DNA of 64,000 nt from Nyssa sinensis (Eukaryota > Streptophyta > Magnoliopsida > Cornales > Nyssaceae), in NCBI GenBank assembly GCA_008638375.1, contig CM018036.1, positions 17,547,300-17,611,299 on the forward strand. Direction: 5' to 3'. Positions 10,258-21,428 of this stretch are shown piece by piece. The notes below the pieces were generated by a model. It was given only the letters and a program-made list of their open reading frames with translations, had not been told where the DNA came from and did not search any database. Numbering within the stretch: the first letter of the stretch is position 1; each line of letters begins with the position of its first letter. The translations under genes were made by a program, and so were the position numbers.

Positions 10258-12294
10258 TTGCAACTCTGTATCAATATCGCAATTTTTTTTTTTAAATGAT
10301 GGATATTTATAAAAAATTTTGACAATTTTGAGTGAAATATTTTGAAGTATTAATTGGGATATTGATGCGTTATTTTGTAGATAAAATATATATTTGATAA
10401 GTATATTATATGTAAACTAAAATAAAAGTACACTTTGATCAAAATTTAAAGAACTCTAATTAATATAATATACATAAAATTGGATTGTATTAATATAAAT
10501 AAGAGTCAAATATGGAAGACATATCAAGTAAAGTTTAAATATAATAGTTCATTACATTAACAATATAATACAACAAATACTTCAATTAGTATTGAATCGA
10601 GTTCCTATATGATTTAAATTTAGAAATATCAATTTTTTTCATTTGAACCATTTATATAAGGAGTTAAAGTATACAAAGAAAATGAAGCCCACCTTCTGCC
10701 ATCTTTACGTAATACAAAATATACAAAGCAATGTTTTGAGAATTTGAGATAAAAGAATGGCAATATTTCATGTTGTGATATATTACGAATATTTTGTGAA
10801 TTTTTTCATATTTAAACATCGTATTGCAACTTCAAAAATTGTGATATATCACTATATTTATGGATGTTTTATACCATGATTAAAACTTAGTGGTTTCACT
10901 ATCCCCGAATGCCAGATCCCCACCTCAAATATCGGCCAACACTAAAAGCCACTATTCTTTAGTCTCTACTCAATGTTGTGCAGGTAATTTACATACACCG
11001 ATATACCCACATCCATTTGTATCTCCAAAATTGTCAAACAACAACTATCAAAACTCAAATCATTTTTTAGGAATTGGCACATTAAAATCTGCAAAAAATG
11101 TTTTGATTGATTCGAGCCTTGTTGGCAAAAAGTTTCGATTGATTTGACTTGTCGATGGCTTTGAGAGAAAATATGATTTTGGCTCTATTATCGTAAAAGC
11201 GAAGGCGAAGATGGGCAGGCAGTTGCGACGCTGGTCATGGAAGGGGCCATGAACTCCCATGGCTTCTCGATCTAGCGTTTGAGGGTTTGGGCAAGAGAGA
11301 TTGCAAGACAAATCAAGAGAGTACGAGGATAGGATCGGGGGAGAAATTAAATCCTAGAGGGGTAAGTTAGTCATTACAAAAATATAACATCGCCACATCA
11401 CCACTTTTTGATCTAAGCTTAAACAATTTACAAACTCAAGGATTTTTGGGGTTACAATTTTTTTTGCATTGGATCATAGCTTGTAAACTACTTATTTTAA
11501 GAGATCTTCCACAAATTAACTCAAAAATAAATTACACTTACACTGAAAAATTTAAACTTAAGCTAAACTAGCAATTCACTATGTAATACCAATAGTTCAT
11601 TATATGCTATCAACAGAATTGATGGTAATACATATTGAACTACCAGTAGTACATAGCGTGGTAGCATATAGTAAGCTGCTGATGTGCTAAAAATTGCATT
11701 GATGCTAACACAAAAAAATAAATAAATTACACTTAAGCTAAACTAGCAATTCACTATGTAATACTAGTATTTCATTATGATACCTAGCAGAATTAATTAT
11801 AGTACATAGTGAACTGTTGGTAGCACATTAGCCTAATTAGATTGAGTGCAATTTTGCAAACTATTGAGCTAACTTATAATTTTCCCTTGGGAGTTCATGT
11901 TAAGTGTAATTTTCCTAATTTTTAATTTGAAATATTATCGGTTTGTTTGGTGTGAAGGAATTAGAATGAAAGAAAAGAAATGAAGGAGAATATATTTTAT
12001 GTCTAGTTTAAAAATAATAAACGAGCAGAAAGAAAAGGGAAAAAATGGATGGGCTTAAAATGCTATTTTGTTTTCATTCCAAAAGTAGGAGGAGATGGAG
12101 GGAAAAGATAAGAAAGTTAACGATTATCCATTTTGTCCCCATTTTTTAAAACAAGTGAATTCATGTTTACTCTTTCCTACTCATAATAAAACTTCCATTG
12201 TTTTTCTTTTTTCCCTCTATCTTTGTCAAATAAGATAGGAAGATTACACTAATATCTCCCTTCTTTTCCCTCGTTAGTTATCCAAACTATGAAG
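10258..12294. other. Gene-poor AT-rich DNA
   Basis: No gene was recognised. There is a diverged tandem duplication of about 175 bp (near 11530-11880; both units contain aagctaaactagcaattcac). The stretch 10890-11330 is less AT-rich and has short frames on both strands that I cannot assign. A block at 11940-12290 (gtttgtttggtgtgaagg ... ttatccaaac) resembles a degenerate foldback element. Confidence 0.5.
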
Positions 12295-12360
12295 GTAAGA
12301 TAACGCTATCATATCCTTGTAGGGTTCGTAAGATAACACTATCATATCCTTGTAGGGTTC
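12295..12360. repeat. 33-bp tandem duplication across an LTR boundary
   Basis: Units 12295-12327 and 12328-12360 differ at one base. Each holds 23 bp of flank, including the target site ATCCT, plus the first 10 bp of the solo LTR (tgtagggttc). The duplication therefore happened after the LTR element had inserted. Confidence 0.85.
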
Positions 12361-13632
12361 GTAACCATAGTGGAAGCGATTTCAAAAATTTATTTGGATC
12401 TTTTTTCTTTACATGAATCATACAATCTTAAAAAGAAGGATTAGAATTACCTTATTATTGATAATCTTGATTGTTGAAGAAGCTTTCTTGAAGAGATTGA
12501 TGCAATCTTCTTCTCTTACTCCTCTAGGTCTTCTCATTTTTTTTCCTTCTATGCAAGCCGTCTACGAGTGAGGAAAGTGGACTCCCTCTTTTTCTCTCTC
12601 GCAGGAAACTAGAAATAACTTATGTGCGACTATCCCCCTTATATCACATATTTATAGGAGTTTACAAAATTAGGGACAAAATGAGAGATTTAGGGTCTCA
12701 CCAATTTAGCTCCAATTAGTCATTAATTTTCGATTAACTCTTAATTAATTAATAACTAATTAATTCTGCTAAATAATTAAAATTACACCCTAATTTGGTG
12801 AAATATAGATAAACTCAAATTCATTGAACATATGCAGTGCGCCCCTCTACTTGGATATCAATAATTAGGATTTGAGTTTATACATTGTCAAACTAATTCC
12901 TAATTATTTTTAGAACTTAATTCACCAATTAGTAATTACTATTAATTGGTCAACATCTCAATAAACAATTTATTGAAAATACTAGATCCGGATTTCAATG
13001 ATTAATCAATTAAATTAATACATATGTGTTATCATTCTCTCTAATTTAAAAAGTGTATATTCCATCTTGAGAATATGTGTTCCCACAACCTATATAATGA
13101 TTTCTCAAGATACCGAGGTGTTGATCTAAGAGACCTCATTCATTGGTATCTCAAAGTCACCGTCATTAAAAACTTGAGTCCACTATTCTTTCAGGATTAA
13201 GAGCTTACTGCGAATAGTGAATTTAAGAATCACATAAAAGATGAAACTTTTATATGACGTGTTTCTTATAGTGATTCAGTTCAGTGTATTCTAAATACAC
13301 CAATACAATAACCTAGAGTCCACTACTCTAGTGGTTGAGATAAAGCACCCTATCATATAAAGATCAAATGTATTATAGTCTTACAAACAAGATGTCCAGT
13401 CTCATCAATGAATCTGAACAATTCTAGAATTACTTGATCATAAGTTCATATCTCCTGTACATAAATTTTATTTATATACATAAACTATTTCTAATGACAA
13501 TTCAAAAATTAACCATCTCATGACACAAAATAACAATATCCACATGCATGATAATATGAAACTCAATAATAATAAGTCAAATTTATTAAATAATAGTAAA
13601 ATATCTTGAATGTAAGAGCATACATCCTAACA
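12351..13632 (-). mobile_element. Solo LTR, 1282 bp
   Basis: Minus strand begins TGTTAGGATG and ends CCTACA. The 5-bp direct repeat ATCCT flanks it (12346-12350 and 13633-13637). There is no PBS, PPT or coding sequence, so it is the product of LTR-LTR recombination. Length and the TGTTAGG...CCTACA ends fit a larger plant LTR family; lineage was not determined. Confidence 0.85.
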
Positions 13633-13879
13633 ATCCTATCCTCTCATTTCCCTCTTGGTTATCAAGACAAATTATTACGTTGAGTTTTTGAAGAATAAAA
13701 AAGAAATAAAATCTCTTCGCTCTTTTCTTTCAATCAAACAAAAGAATTCAACATCTTTTAGAGAAACTTGTTTTTCTTTTCAAAGTAGTTTCATTTCTGG
13801 TCATAACACTTTGTTCACATCATTTTTGCTTTGTGCAATAAAAAATGGAAAAATATAATGAAATGAGTTTCCCCATTCT

Positions 13880-14251
13880 TTCTTTAATTATGTATAGTTT
13901 CTCTTCTTCAAAATTTTCCATCTAAAATAGTGAAATCCCCTAGTTCTTTTAATCATTTTACAGGTCTTAGATAAGGAGAGGCCATATACTTGGAATTTCC
14001 CCCCTAAAAGTTATCACAATAGGTTCTTTTATCTCCCAAGTTTTCTTTGTTAATGATCTCCCCCCTTCTCAATTGGATATCAACATAAATGTTTTGGAAT
14101 CATTTTGTGTTGCTTCTAATCAAAGTATAAACTATCAAACATCTAAGATGTTTGACTCCCCTCCTAATAAGCTAGAAATCTCAATCACCACTGCAACATT
14201 ACCATTACAATTAATTTGGAGACTTATTCTGGTGTTCCTCTCATACACTAC
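13880..14251 (+). pseudogene. L1 LINE-B ORF2: RT palm fragment, upstream of copia-2
   Basis: Frame-shifting plus-strand translation shows L1 reverse transcriptase motifs: SPSSFNHFTGLR-GEA (the RGLRQGDPL block, with TAA for CAA), then VLESFCVASNQSINYQTSKMF (the SFC..SGQ.VN..KS block) and ETYSGVPLIH (the YLGVPLIH block). It stops at the left LTR of copia-2. The protein continues in the same orientation after 23173, so copia-2 interrupted this LINE. Confidence 0.7.
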
Positions 14252-14481
14252 TGTTAGTTATATGTATTATACATGTGTATTATGGTCTATAAGTAGGGTT
14301 AGGGGTTCTAGTATTATTCTAGTATATTTTGTTTCCTTTTTCATTGCCTTCCTTGTATATAGTTTCTTACCTTATATGTCCTCTCAGCTCCTGTATATAA
14401 AGGAGTCACCCCTTTGTAATATATTGTACTTAAGACATATATACATATATACTTCATTCGTTTCTCTCATCTCTGTCAACA
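14252..14481 (+). repeat. copia-2 5' LTR
   Basis: TGTTAGTTATATG... to ...CTCTGTCAACA, with TATAAAGGAG at about 14396. The exact 3' end may be 3 bp earlier (…TGTCA). Confidence 0.88.
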
Positions 14482-14494
14482 TGGTATCAGAGCC
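14482..14494 (+). other. copia-2 primer binding site
   Basis: TGGTATCAGAGCC directly after the left LTR; initiator-Met tRNA primer. Confidence 0.9.
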
Positions 14495-15229
14495 ATCTTG
14501 ATCAGTGGCCTTCACCATCCACCGCGACTCGCACATCACCATTCTTCTCATCCGAGATTACTCATCCACTATCTTGAGCTTCTGTCCACACTTTTGATAT
14601 TCCGACACCACCAAACTGTTCTCCACCAACCCAGCTTCCAGACGCCACCAATCGGAATCCCAAAAACCCCCGCACGCGCCCTCACGGGCCACCCAAAGAT
14701 TTTACTCGATCTGTGACGCGTTCATGCGCCACCACTCGCCCAGTGCTCACTCGCGCACGCTCCTAATGCCACGTCATCACCCACGTCATTCAGAACCTCC
14801 ACGTCATACGTCCATGTCAGTATTCTGGCCCACTCCTAACACGTCATCAAATCCATGTCAATAGTACACATGTTGCCATGACATCAAACGCGTCACCTGA
14901 CACAACCACGTCATATATCCACAGCAGCATTCAGGACCCCACTCTTGCCATGTCATCAAGCCCACATCATCAGTACACGTCATTGACACGTGTTGCCACA
15001 TCCAGTCCACGTCAGCTGATAGCAGCCACCTTAGCTCTAGCCCTCTACTGGTTCAACACCAAACTGATTCATTGCAGAACCCTTCCAAGGACTGGTTCAA
15101 TCATCTTTTGGGCATTTTTTGACCGGTTCCTGGCTTCGTTTTCCCTTCTGAATCCATTTTCGTGCTCGGTTTTACTCAATTTCAACTTTCAATACACTTT
15201 AACCATCATTTTCTCACAAGTTCTACACT
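14495..15229 (+). promoter_or_regulatory. copia-2 leader with repeated ACGTCA motifs
   Basis: The untranslated leader between PBS and gag has seven exact ACGTCA hexamers between 14770 and 15016 plus several near copies (ATGTCA, ACATCA). ACGTCA/TGACGT is the core bound by plant TGA-type bZIP factors. Short tandem multiplication of a CCACGTCATC-like unit is the likely origin; a regulatory role is inference. Confidence 0.4.
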
Positions 15230-16250
15230 ATGGACTATATTGATGTTTCTCATCCAATCAACATCACTCTCGACGGCTCAAACTACATTCCTTGGTCTCA
15301 AGCAATGTTTAGTTTTCTGCGAGGGTGCAAGTTATGGCGCTATCTCACTGACCCTATCACTAAGCCTCAACAAGGCAAGGAAGAATCTGATGAAAAATTT
15401 CAGAAAAAGCTTGAAGATTAGGATAACAAGAATCATCAGATAATCACGTGGTTGCGTACTACCACTATCGCCTCCATCAGTCTTTAATGTGGACATTTCA
15501 CCACAGCCAAATCAGTTTGGGATTTTTTAGTAGCCCGCTACACCACAACTGACCTCGCTCACCAATATCAGCTTCTCACTACACTTCATCGTATGCGCTA
15601 GGAATCTGGACAGTCCATTAATGATTTTATTTCTCAAATGTACAAGCTTTGGGATCAATTGACACCTTTTGAACCTCTATGGCGTTGTCATCATGATGCT
15701 GAGCAATTTGCCCTTTATCGTGATCACCAGTGACTGATCCATTTTTTGATGGCTCTCAATGATCACTTTGAACCTGTTCGAGCATCTCTACTTCACCGGC
15801 ATCCTCTTCCCAAGCTTAAGCAAGCCATTTCTGAACTTCTTTCTAAAGAAACTCGTCTTGGCATTCTCAAGAGCTCCTTTATCGACACGGTTTTTGCCAC
15901 CTTCCGGCCTCCCCAACCAAAAGGTAGCCAATCTACCCAGAAGATCTGTAAGTACTGTCACTCCTCAAGAAATTTCTTATTGGATTGTCCTTCCTGACTA
16001 TGTAAGTTCTGTCACAAGTTAGGACCTGGACATTATGAGGACGACTGTTTCAAAAATCCTAATCGACAAACACGCAACCACTAACAAAAAGGAAAATCTG
16101 GTAACCAGTCCAAATTTGGGTCTGCTGCTGCTACTACGGCTATTGCTGACAACTCCCTCACACCTTCTTCTCCCTCATTCTCTGTTACTGACCTTGAAGT
16201 AATCCTTAAATAGGTTCTTGGTTCTTCACCCTCCACCGCTATGTCCGCCA
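15230..16250 (+). pseudogene. copia-2 gag, stop-riddled
   Basis: Starts MDYIDVSHPINITLDGSNYI with PWSQAMFSFLRGCKLW, the copia gag entry motif. It continues through HHQIITWLRTTTIAS-like, VWDFLVARYTT, QSINDFISQMYKLWDQL, FLMALNDHFEPVRASLLHRHPLP and two zinc-binding segments (CKYCHSSRNFLLDC, in which the His is Asn, and CKFCHKLGPGHYEDDC). Stops at about 15420 (TGG to TAG), 15488 (CAA to TAA), 15600 (CAG to TAG), 15733 (CGA to TGA), 16010 and 16083 break it. Gag would form the particle and bind the RNA; this copy makes no intact protein. Confidence 0.85.
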
Positions 16251-16259
16251 CCTCTGGTA

Positions 16260-17847
16260 AGTCCTTTTGGTACTTTGATTCTGCTTGTTGTACTCATATG
16301 ACTTCAGACTCTAGTATCTTTTCTCCCCTACTCCTCCGGTTCCCATATTCCTCCTATTCGCACTGCAGATGGCTCGCATAGCTTTGTTAGTCACATTGGA
16401 GAGGTCTCTACCCCCATGTTTTTCTCCCTTATTCCTATCTCATCCCCAAACTTGCATTAAATCTCATATTTATGGGTCAATTATGTGATCTTGAACTTAC
16501 TGTTACTTTTTTCCTTTCTGGTTGTGTGCAGGATCCCCAAACAGGGAAGGCCATTGGGATAGGTCGTAAGGTTGGGCGTTTGTTCGAGCTCATGCATCTC
16601 CGTATCCCTACTCGGTTCACCACTCCTCTTTCGTCTGCTGCTTCTGCCTCCACTATTTCTTCTGCCAAGCTATGGCACTCTCATTTATGTCATCCCTCTT
16701 TTGAGCGTTTACAAATTTTAGCATCTAGTGGGTTGTTATGCTCAATTACACTTGATCATATTGACTGTATGTCTTGTCAAGTTGCAAAACAACCTGCTTT
16801 GTCTTTTAATAAAAGTATTTCTATTTCTATTGCTCTATTTGATTTAGTTCACTTTGATGTTTGGGGACCTGTTCCTCATCCCATAATGGGAGGATCCACG
16901 TATTTTTTTTTATTTTCATTGACGATTACTCTCGCTTTATATGGCTATATCTCATGAAAAAATGCTTAGAGTTACCCCAAATCTGCTTGGACTTTTGCTC
17001 ATATGATCCAAATTCAGTTTTCTCGCTCCATCAAAATCTTTCACGCTAACAATGCAATGGAATATAAAGACAGTAGTTTTCTAAACACCTTTCGTCAACA
17101 TGGTACATTGCCTCATCGTTCTTGTCCTGGCACATCTCAACAAAATGGTCGTGCTGAATGCAAACATAAACATATTTTGGACACTGTTCGGGCCTTTCTT
17201 ATTTTCTCTTCTTGTCCTAAACAATTTTGGGGTGAGATTGCCTTCATCGCCCTTTATACCATAAACTATCTTCCTTCTCCGATTACCAATAACCAGTCAC
17301 TATATGAACGCCTTTATGGCGTGTCTCCTGATTATAGCCTTCTTCGAGTGTTTGGTTGCACCTGTTTTGTCTTACTTCAACCCCATGAATGCACCAAATT
17401 GAAACCTCGGGCTCGTCTCTATTGTTTTTTGGGTTATGAAATTGAACACAAAGGCTGTCAGTGTTGGGATCCATACGCCAAGAGACTCCGTATTTTTCAT
17501 CATGTCATCTTTTGAGAACACAAAATGTTCTCCTCTCTTTCTTCATTTCACTTATCTTTTCCATCCACTCTTTTATTCTTTACCGATTCCTCTATTGAGC
17601 TGTTTCCCGATGAGTCTCTCTACCCTTCCCTTGCGGTCTCTCTTGAGTCCTCCACTTCGTCTGCTGATCCTACTGCTGCTATTAAGCCATCACCATCGCT
17701 TGCATCATCTGATGTTATTGTTCCTGATCTACCACTTCTTCGTTCTTCACGGGTAAGAGAAACACCTATCCATCTTCGTGAGTATCATTTCTTCTCCACT
17801 ATTTTCTCTCATTATGAGCCTCACTCTTATCGTGAGGCAAGCTCTAA
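16260..17847 (+). pseudogene. copia-2 protease and integrase
   Basis: Protease: KSFWYFDSACCTHMTSDSS near 16262-16315, with the Asp present. Integrase zinc domain: LWHSHLCHPSFERLQ ... CMSCQVAKQ (16668-16790). Core: HFDVWGPV gives the first Asp, FIDDYSRFIWLYL follows after a frameshift, and the second catalytic Asp is Asn (HANNAMEY; AAC for GAC near 17048). NGRAECKHKHILDTVRAF keeps the Glu but has Cys for Arg. The linker ends SHYEPHSYREASSN at 17847, where the solo LTR interrupts. It continues at 21429 with PLWQQAMTEE. Confidence 0.85.
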
Positions 17848-19439
17848 CTGTAGAGACCGAAAAAAAAATGAGAATAATTTTTTTTTTAATGATAGAACAT
17901 TATTTGAAATACCCCGACTCAAATACCCGAACAATTTGGCTTATGTTACGAGATTTAAATCTCTTTGATTTTTATTTACTCTTAATTAATCTAGACGGTG
18001 AAATTAACCGAGCTCACCGAGGCCACTTGGTTACAAGAATCGACTGCACAAAAATACGTGTGTATGTACACGTGTGTATATATATATATGTTTATAAAAG
18101 TATATAAAAAAATACACATGTATATATATGTGTGCTATTAGTATGTATGTGTGGGAATATATGTTATAATATGTATGTATGTAATAATATACATATGTAT
18201 ATATGCCTATAGAGTAAATAAATATAAAAAGGAAGGGAAAATAAAATGAAGCATGCATATAAGTGTGTGTGTGTACTAGTGTGTGCAACCAGAGTGCGTG
18301 GTGTGCGTGTAGTGTAACATGTACATATATATATATATATGACTATAAGTGCAAGCAAGTATTTAATGAAAAGTTGAAAGACAAGAGAGGGAACATAGAA
18401 GAATTCAGAAAAGAGGAAAAAAAAAAAGAAAAGGGAAACAATAAGTGAGGTTGGCGTGTGGATTTGTGAAACCAGAAATCATGAGTGGGGTGAGGTCTGA
18501 AGTAGAGAGAGAAAAATTAGAGGAGAGAGAGAGAGAGAGAGCATGTGTGATGATGTATTTAGGTGTGTGTGCGTTTGAGTTAGGAAGAAAATAGAAGGGA
18601 AAGAAATCAAAGGAACAAAGGGAGAAGCTGAGAGGGATCCAAAAGTGGAAGCAGAAAAGAGAGGGAAGGAATTGCACCAAGAAACACAAGAAGATAGGTG
18701 AGTTGGTCAATTCTGTTTCTTTAAATTTGAAAGCATGATAGTTAGTTTGATTTATGAGATTTTATAGAATATGTGATGAGGAACAAATACAAAAAGAATG
18801 AACTAAAATGGTTAAAAGACAGAGAAGCTATGGTGAGTTACAGGTCAAGGATAACAGTTGGGTTCCATGATTTTCTTGCTTTAAAAATAGAAACAAATCA
18901 TAGGGATTTAATCCCTTGAGGTGCAAGAAACCAATGGGGGTGAATTGGGTTTAAAACAGTAGGAGAAAGATACATAAAATAAAAGATATCCAGTTGACCG
19001 GAGCTCACTGGAAAACTAATCTGGGTGCCAAAAAAATTAGAATGTTTGAGGTCCAAAACAGTTCCAAAATATTCCTCAATATCTTAGGAACGATTTGGTA
19101 TAAAAACCTCTAAAAATCGACGTAAAAAATGAGAGAAACATGGAGAAACTGCGTTTTTACAGTGACCAGGGCCAGCAAGGCCTCCGGAGAAGACAATCGG
19201 AAAAATGTGAGGGTAGACCGGGTCATTTGGGCCAGGTTTGGGTCGGTTCAGGTCGAGATCCGACCGACCGTAAAGATGATTCTAAATTGTGATGTTTTGG
19301 GGATTTGAATTTAAAAGGCTTTGAGCTTGTTTGGTAGCAGGGTTAACCAATTTAAATTAGGATTTAATTGGGAAATGCAGATGGGGAATAACATGTTCCA
19401 GTTATAGGGGCTAACCATCGTTTGGCAACCAAATCCTTT

Positions 19440-20165
19440 GAAAAATAAAAAGGGGGCTGTGCCTCCTAAGAATCGAACCGTAGACTCAACGGATAGAAGC
19501 CCAAGCCCCAAGCCCCAAACACTTTGGACAGGTAAACCCTTGTGACTTAAGATACCAAATATATAAATATATATATAATATAGTTAAATTAATTCAGAAA
19601 ATAAAAAGGGGGGGCGCAGGGGCTGCGAGTTGAACCTGAGACCTATGGGAAGGATGAGAAGCATGTAACCAGTTGGACAGGTACCACCCGTGCCAACTTA
19701 AGCCCACAAATATATATATATATATATGTAAAATGTGATATTAAATTAATTAAATTAAATTAAATATACTAAAATGACCCGGAGTCCAAAATACACAAGT
19801 GAATAGTATTTTCTTTATGTCTCGAACATTCTGAATCCAACGGTGAGGTCCGTTTCATGAGATAGGACTCCAAAAATTAAAAGACCCGTAGAAACACTAA
19901 AATGACCAAAATGCCCCTAAGTCAAAAAGTAGTTAAATTGACTCCGATTAAAGTAAACGAATAGTGTATTTTTATTATTTCGAGCACTCTGGACTCAACC
20001 GTAGAGTCCAATTTGTGAAAAGAGGTCTCGAGAAGTAAGAACCCGTGAAAGTGTAAAATGATTGTTTTGCCCTTTTTAGTACAGATGCTCGAATTGAATT
20101 CCGCGAAAGCATAAATCGACTTTGTTCGACGTTCCGGATTCAATGGTAGAGTCTATTCAAGTAAA
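19440..20165. repeat. Diverged internal repeats within the solo LTR
   Basis: Two units of roughly 150 bp (19440-19590 and 19595-19740; both aaaataaaaaggggg, a tRNA-like gaacc phrase, ggacaggta, acttaag) are followed by three related units (about 19770-19920, 19925-20075, 20085-20165) sharing 'cgaacattctg-attcaacggt-gagtc'. They are old internal duplications of the LTR. Confidence 0.6.
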
Positions 20166-20854
20166 AGAGATACCAATAGTAAAAAGACATAAAATTTGAT
20201 GAATAGCATAAATTAATGTAACGATACACTGAGACATAATTTGTGAATCTTAGGAACACCGAAAGGAAAGGGGAAGGTGATTTGACCATTTTAGACAGAT
20301 ACAGTAAAGGGACTGCATTCTCACTGATTAGTTCAGCCACACAGCGAGCACGACTTCCTAGGGTTGAGACAAATCCATCTAGGTATGATATTTTGCTAAG
20401 TAAGGAATAGGATTAAGTTTAGGAGTAATTTTTATGTTGATTTAATAATTCGTATGTCTATTCAATTGTTTATGTGCTTATGTGTTCCTTGTTTGAGAGT
20501 TTAGTAAAGTGATAAACGTGAATCATGACTATGTGTATATTCCATGTGTTGGTACAATATGTGATTTATGTTCTTCGAGAATTGATAAGACTGTGAATGT
20601 ATAACTTAAGCATATGTTAAATTGATTGTGTATAACATGCATGCATATGAAAGAAGTTGTGTGATTCAAATGCCATCGTTGTTGTAAGTATAATGCATTA
20701 TTTACAGCATGCTTCATGTGTTGGTAAAATGCTTCATTGAGATTGCATTATGGCATGGTGGAATCAAAGCATATTGGCATGGTGTAATTCCTTGAAACAT
20801 AGTGTGGGTTGAGCACTTGGTGCTGTGCATTATGAGGGTGTAGATCCTGTGGTG

Positions 20855-20965
20855 AAAAACCCAAAATTGGCCATTGGTACTCATGCCAACGGGGACGGAC
20901 CGTGAAGTAAGACATACGATTGGTACTCATGCCAGTAGGAAAGGATCGTAAAGTGAGACATGGGT
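20855..20965. repeat. Short tandem repeat in solo LTR
   Basis: Two 58-bp-scale units of 'attggtactcatgccaacgg...gaccgtgaagtaagacat' (20871-20915, 20920-20962) with a few differences. Confidence 0.6.
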
Positions 20966-21428
20966 GTGACATAGAGTTTGCATGGGTGCGTCACGCATAT
21001 TGATAATGCATTGCATTGATGTATAGATGATTTGAATGGTATATAGATATAAATGTACACTCGCACATGCCATACCATGCCTTAATTTTGTTCCTTGCAT
21101 TAGCATTGTGTCATATCAGCAGTTGAGCTGATCCATTCTTGGGACATCATATTACAGATGACGCTCTTGGCACTTGAGACTTGAGGAAGTCTTGAAGGAA
21201 GGAGGGAAAAAGGACTTAGAAGTATATTTGGCCCTTGGGGCGTATTTTGTAATGTAAGGGCTTAAGCCCAACTGACATGAAAGATATGTTCATTGAAAGT
21301 ACTTTACGTGTTTATATGTTGAAGGAAAATAAATGGATGTTTAATTAAATATATTAAATTAGCCTTTTATTTCCTTTTCTTATTTCATTTCGCTCACCCC
21401 CGGGTTCGTGAAAATTCAGGGCATGACA

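Larger units (their letters stand above)
17848..21428. mobile_element. Solo LTR of about 3.58 kb inside copia-2 (gypsy-like)
   Basis: Begins TGTAGAGACC and ends GGGCATGACA, flanked by CTAAC (17843-17847) and CTAAT (21429-21433), a 5-bp duplication with one C/T change. It splits the copia-2 codons for ASSN|PLWQQ. There are no gag/pol motifs and no second LTR. The very long LTR with internal diverged repeats and the ...CCCGGGTTCGTGAAAATTC...CATGACA end resembles Ty3/gypsy chromovirus (Tekay/Del-like) LTRs; lineage and orientation are inference. The many small open frames inside are low-complexity. Confidence 0.8.

Noticed and set aside
18031..18710. Several 60-100-codon Tyr/His/Ile- or Ser/Phe-rich frames
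   Set aside because: They lie in TA/TG/GA microsatellite-like DNA inside the 3.58-kb solo LTR.
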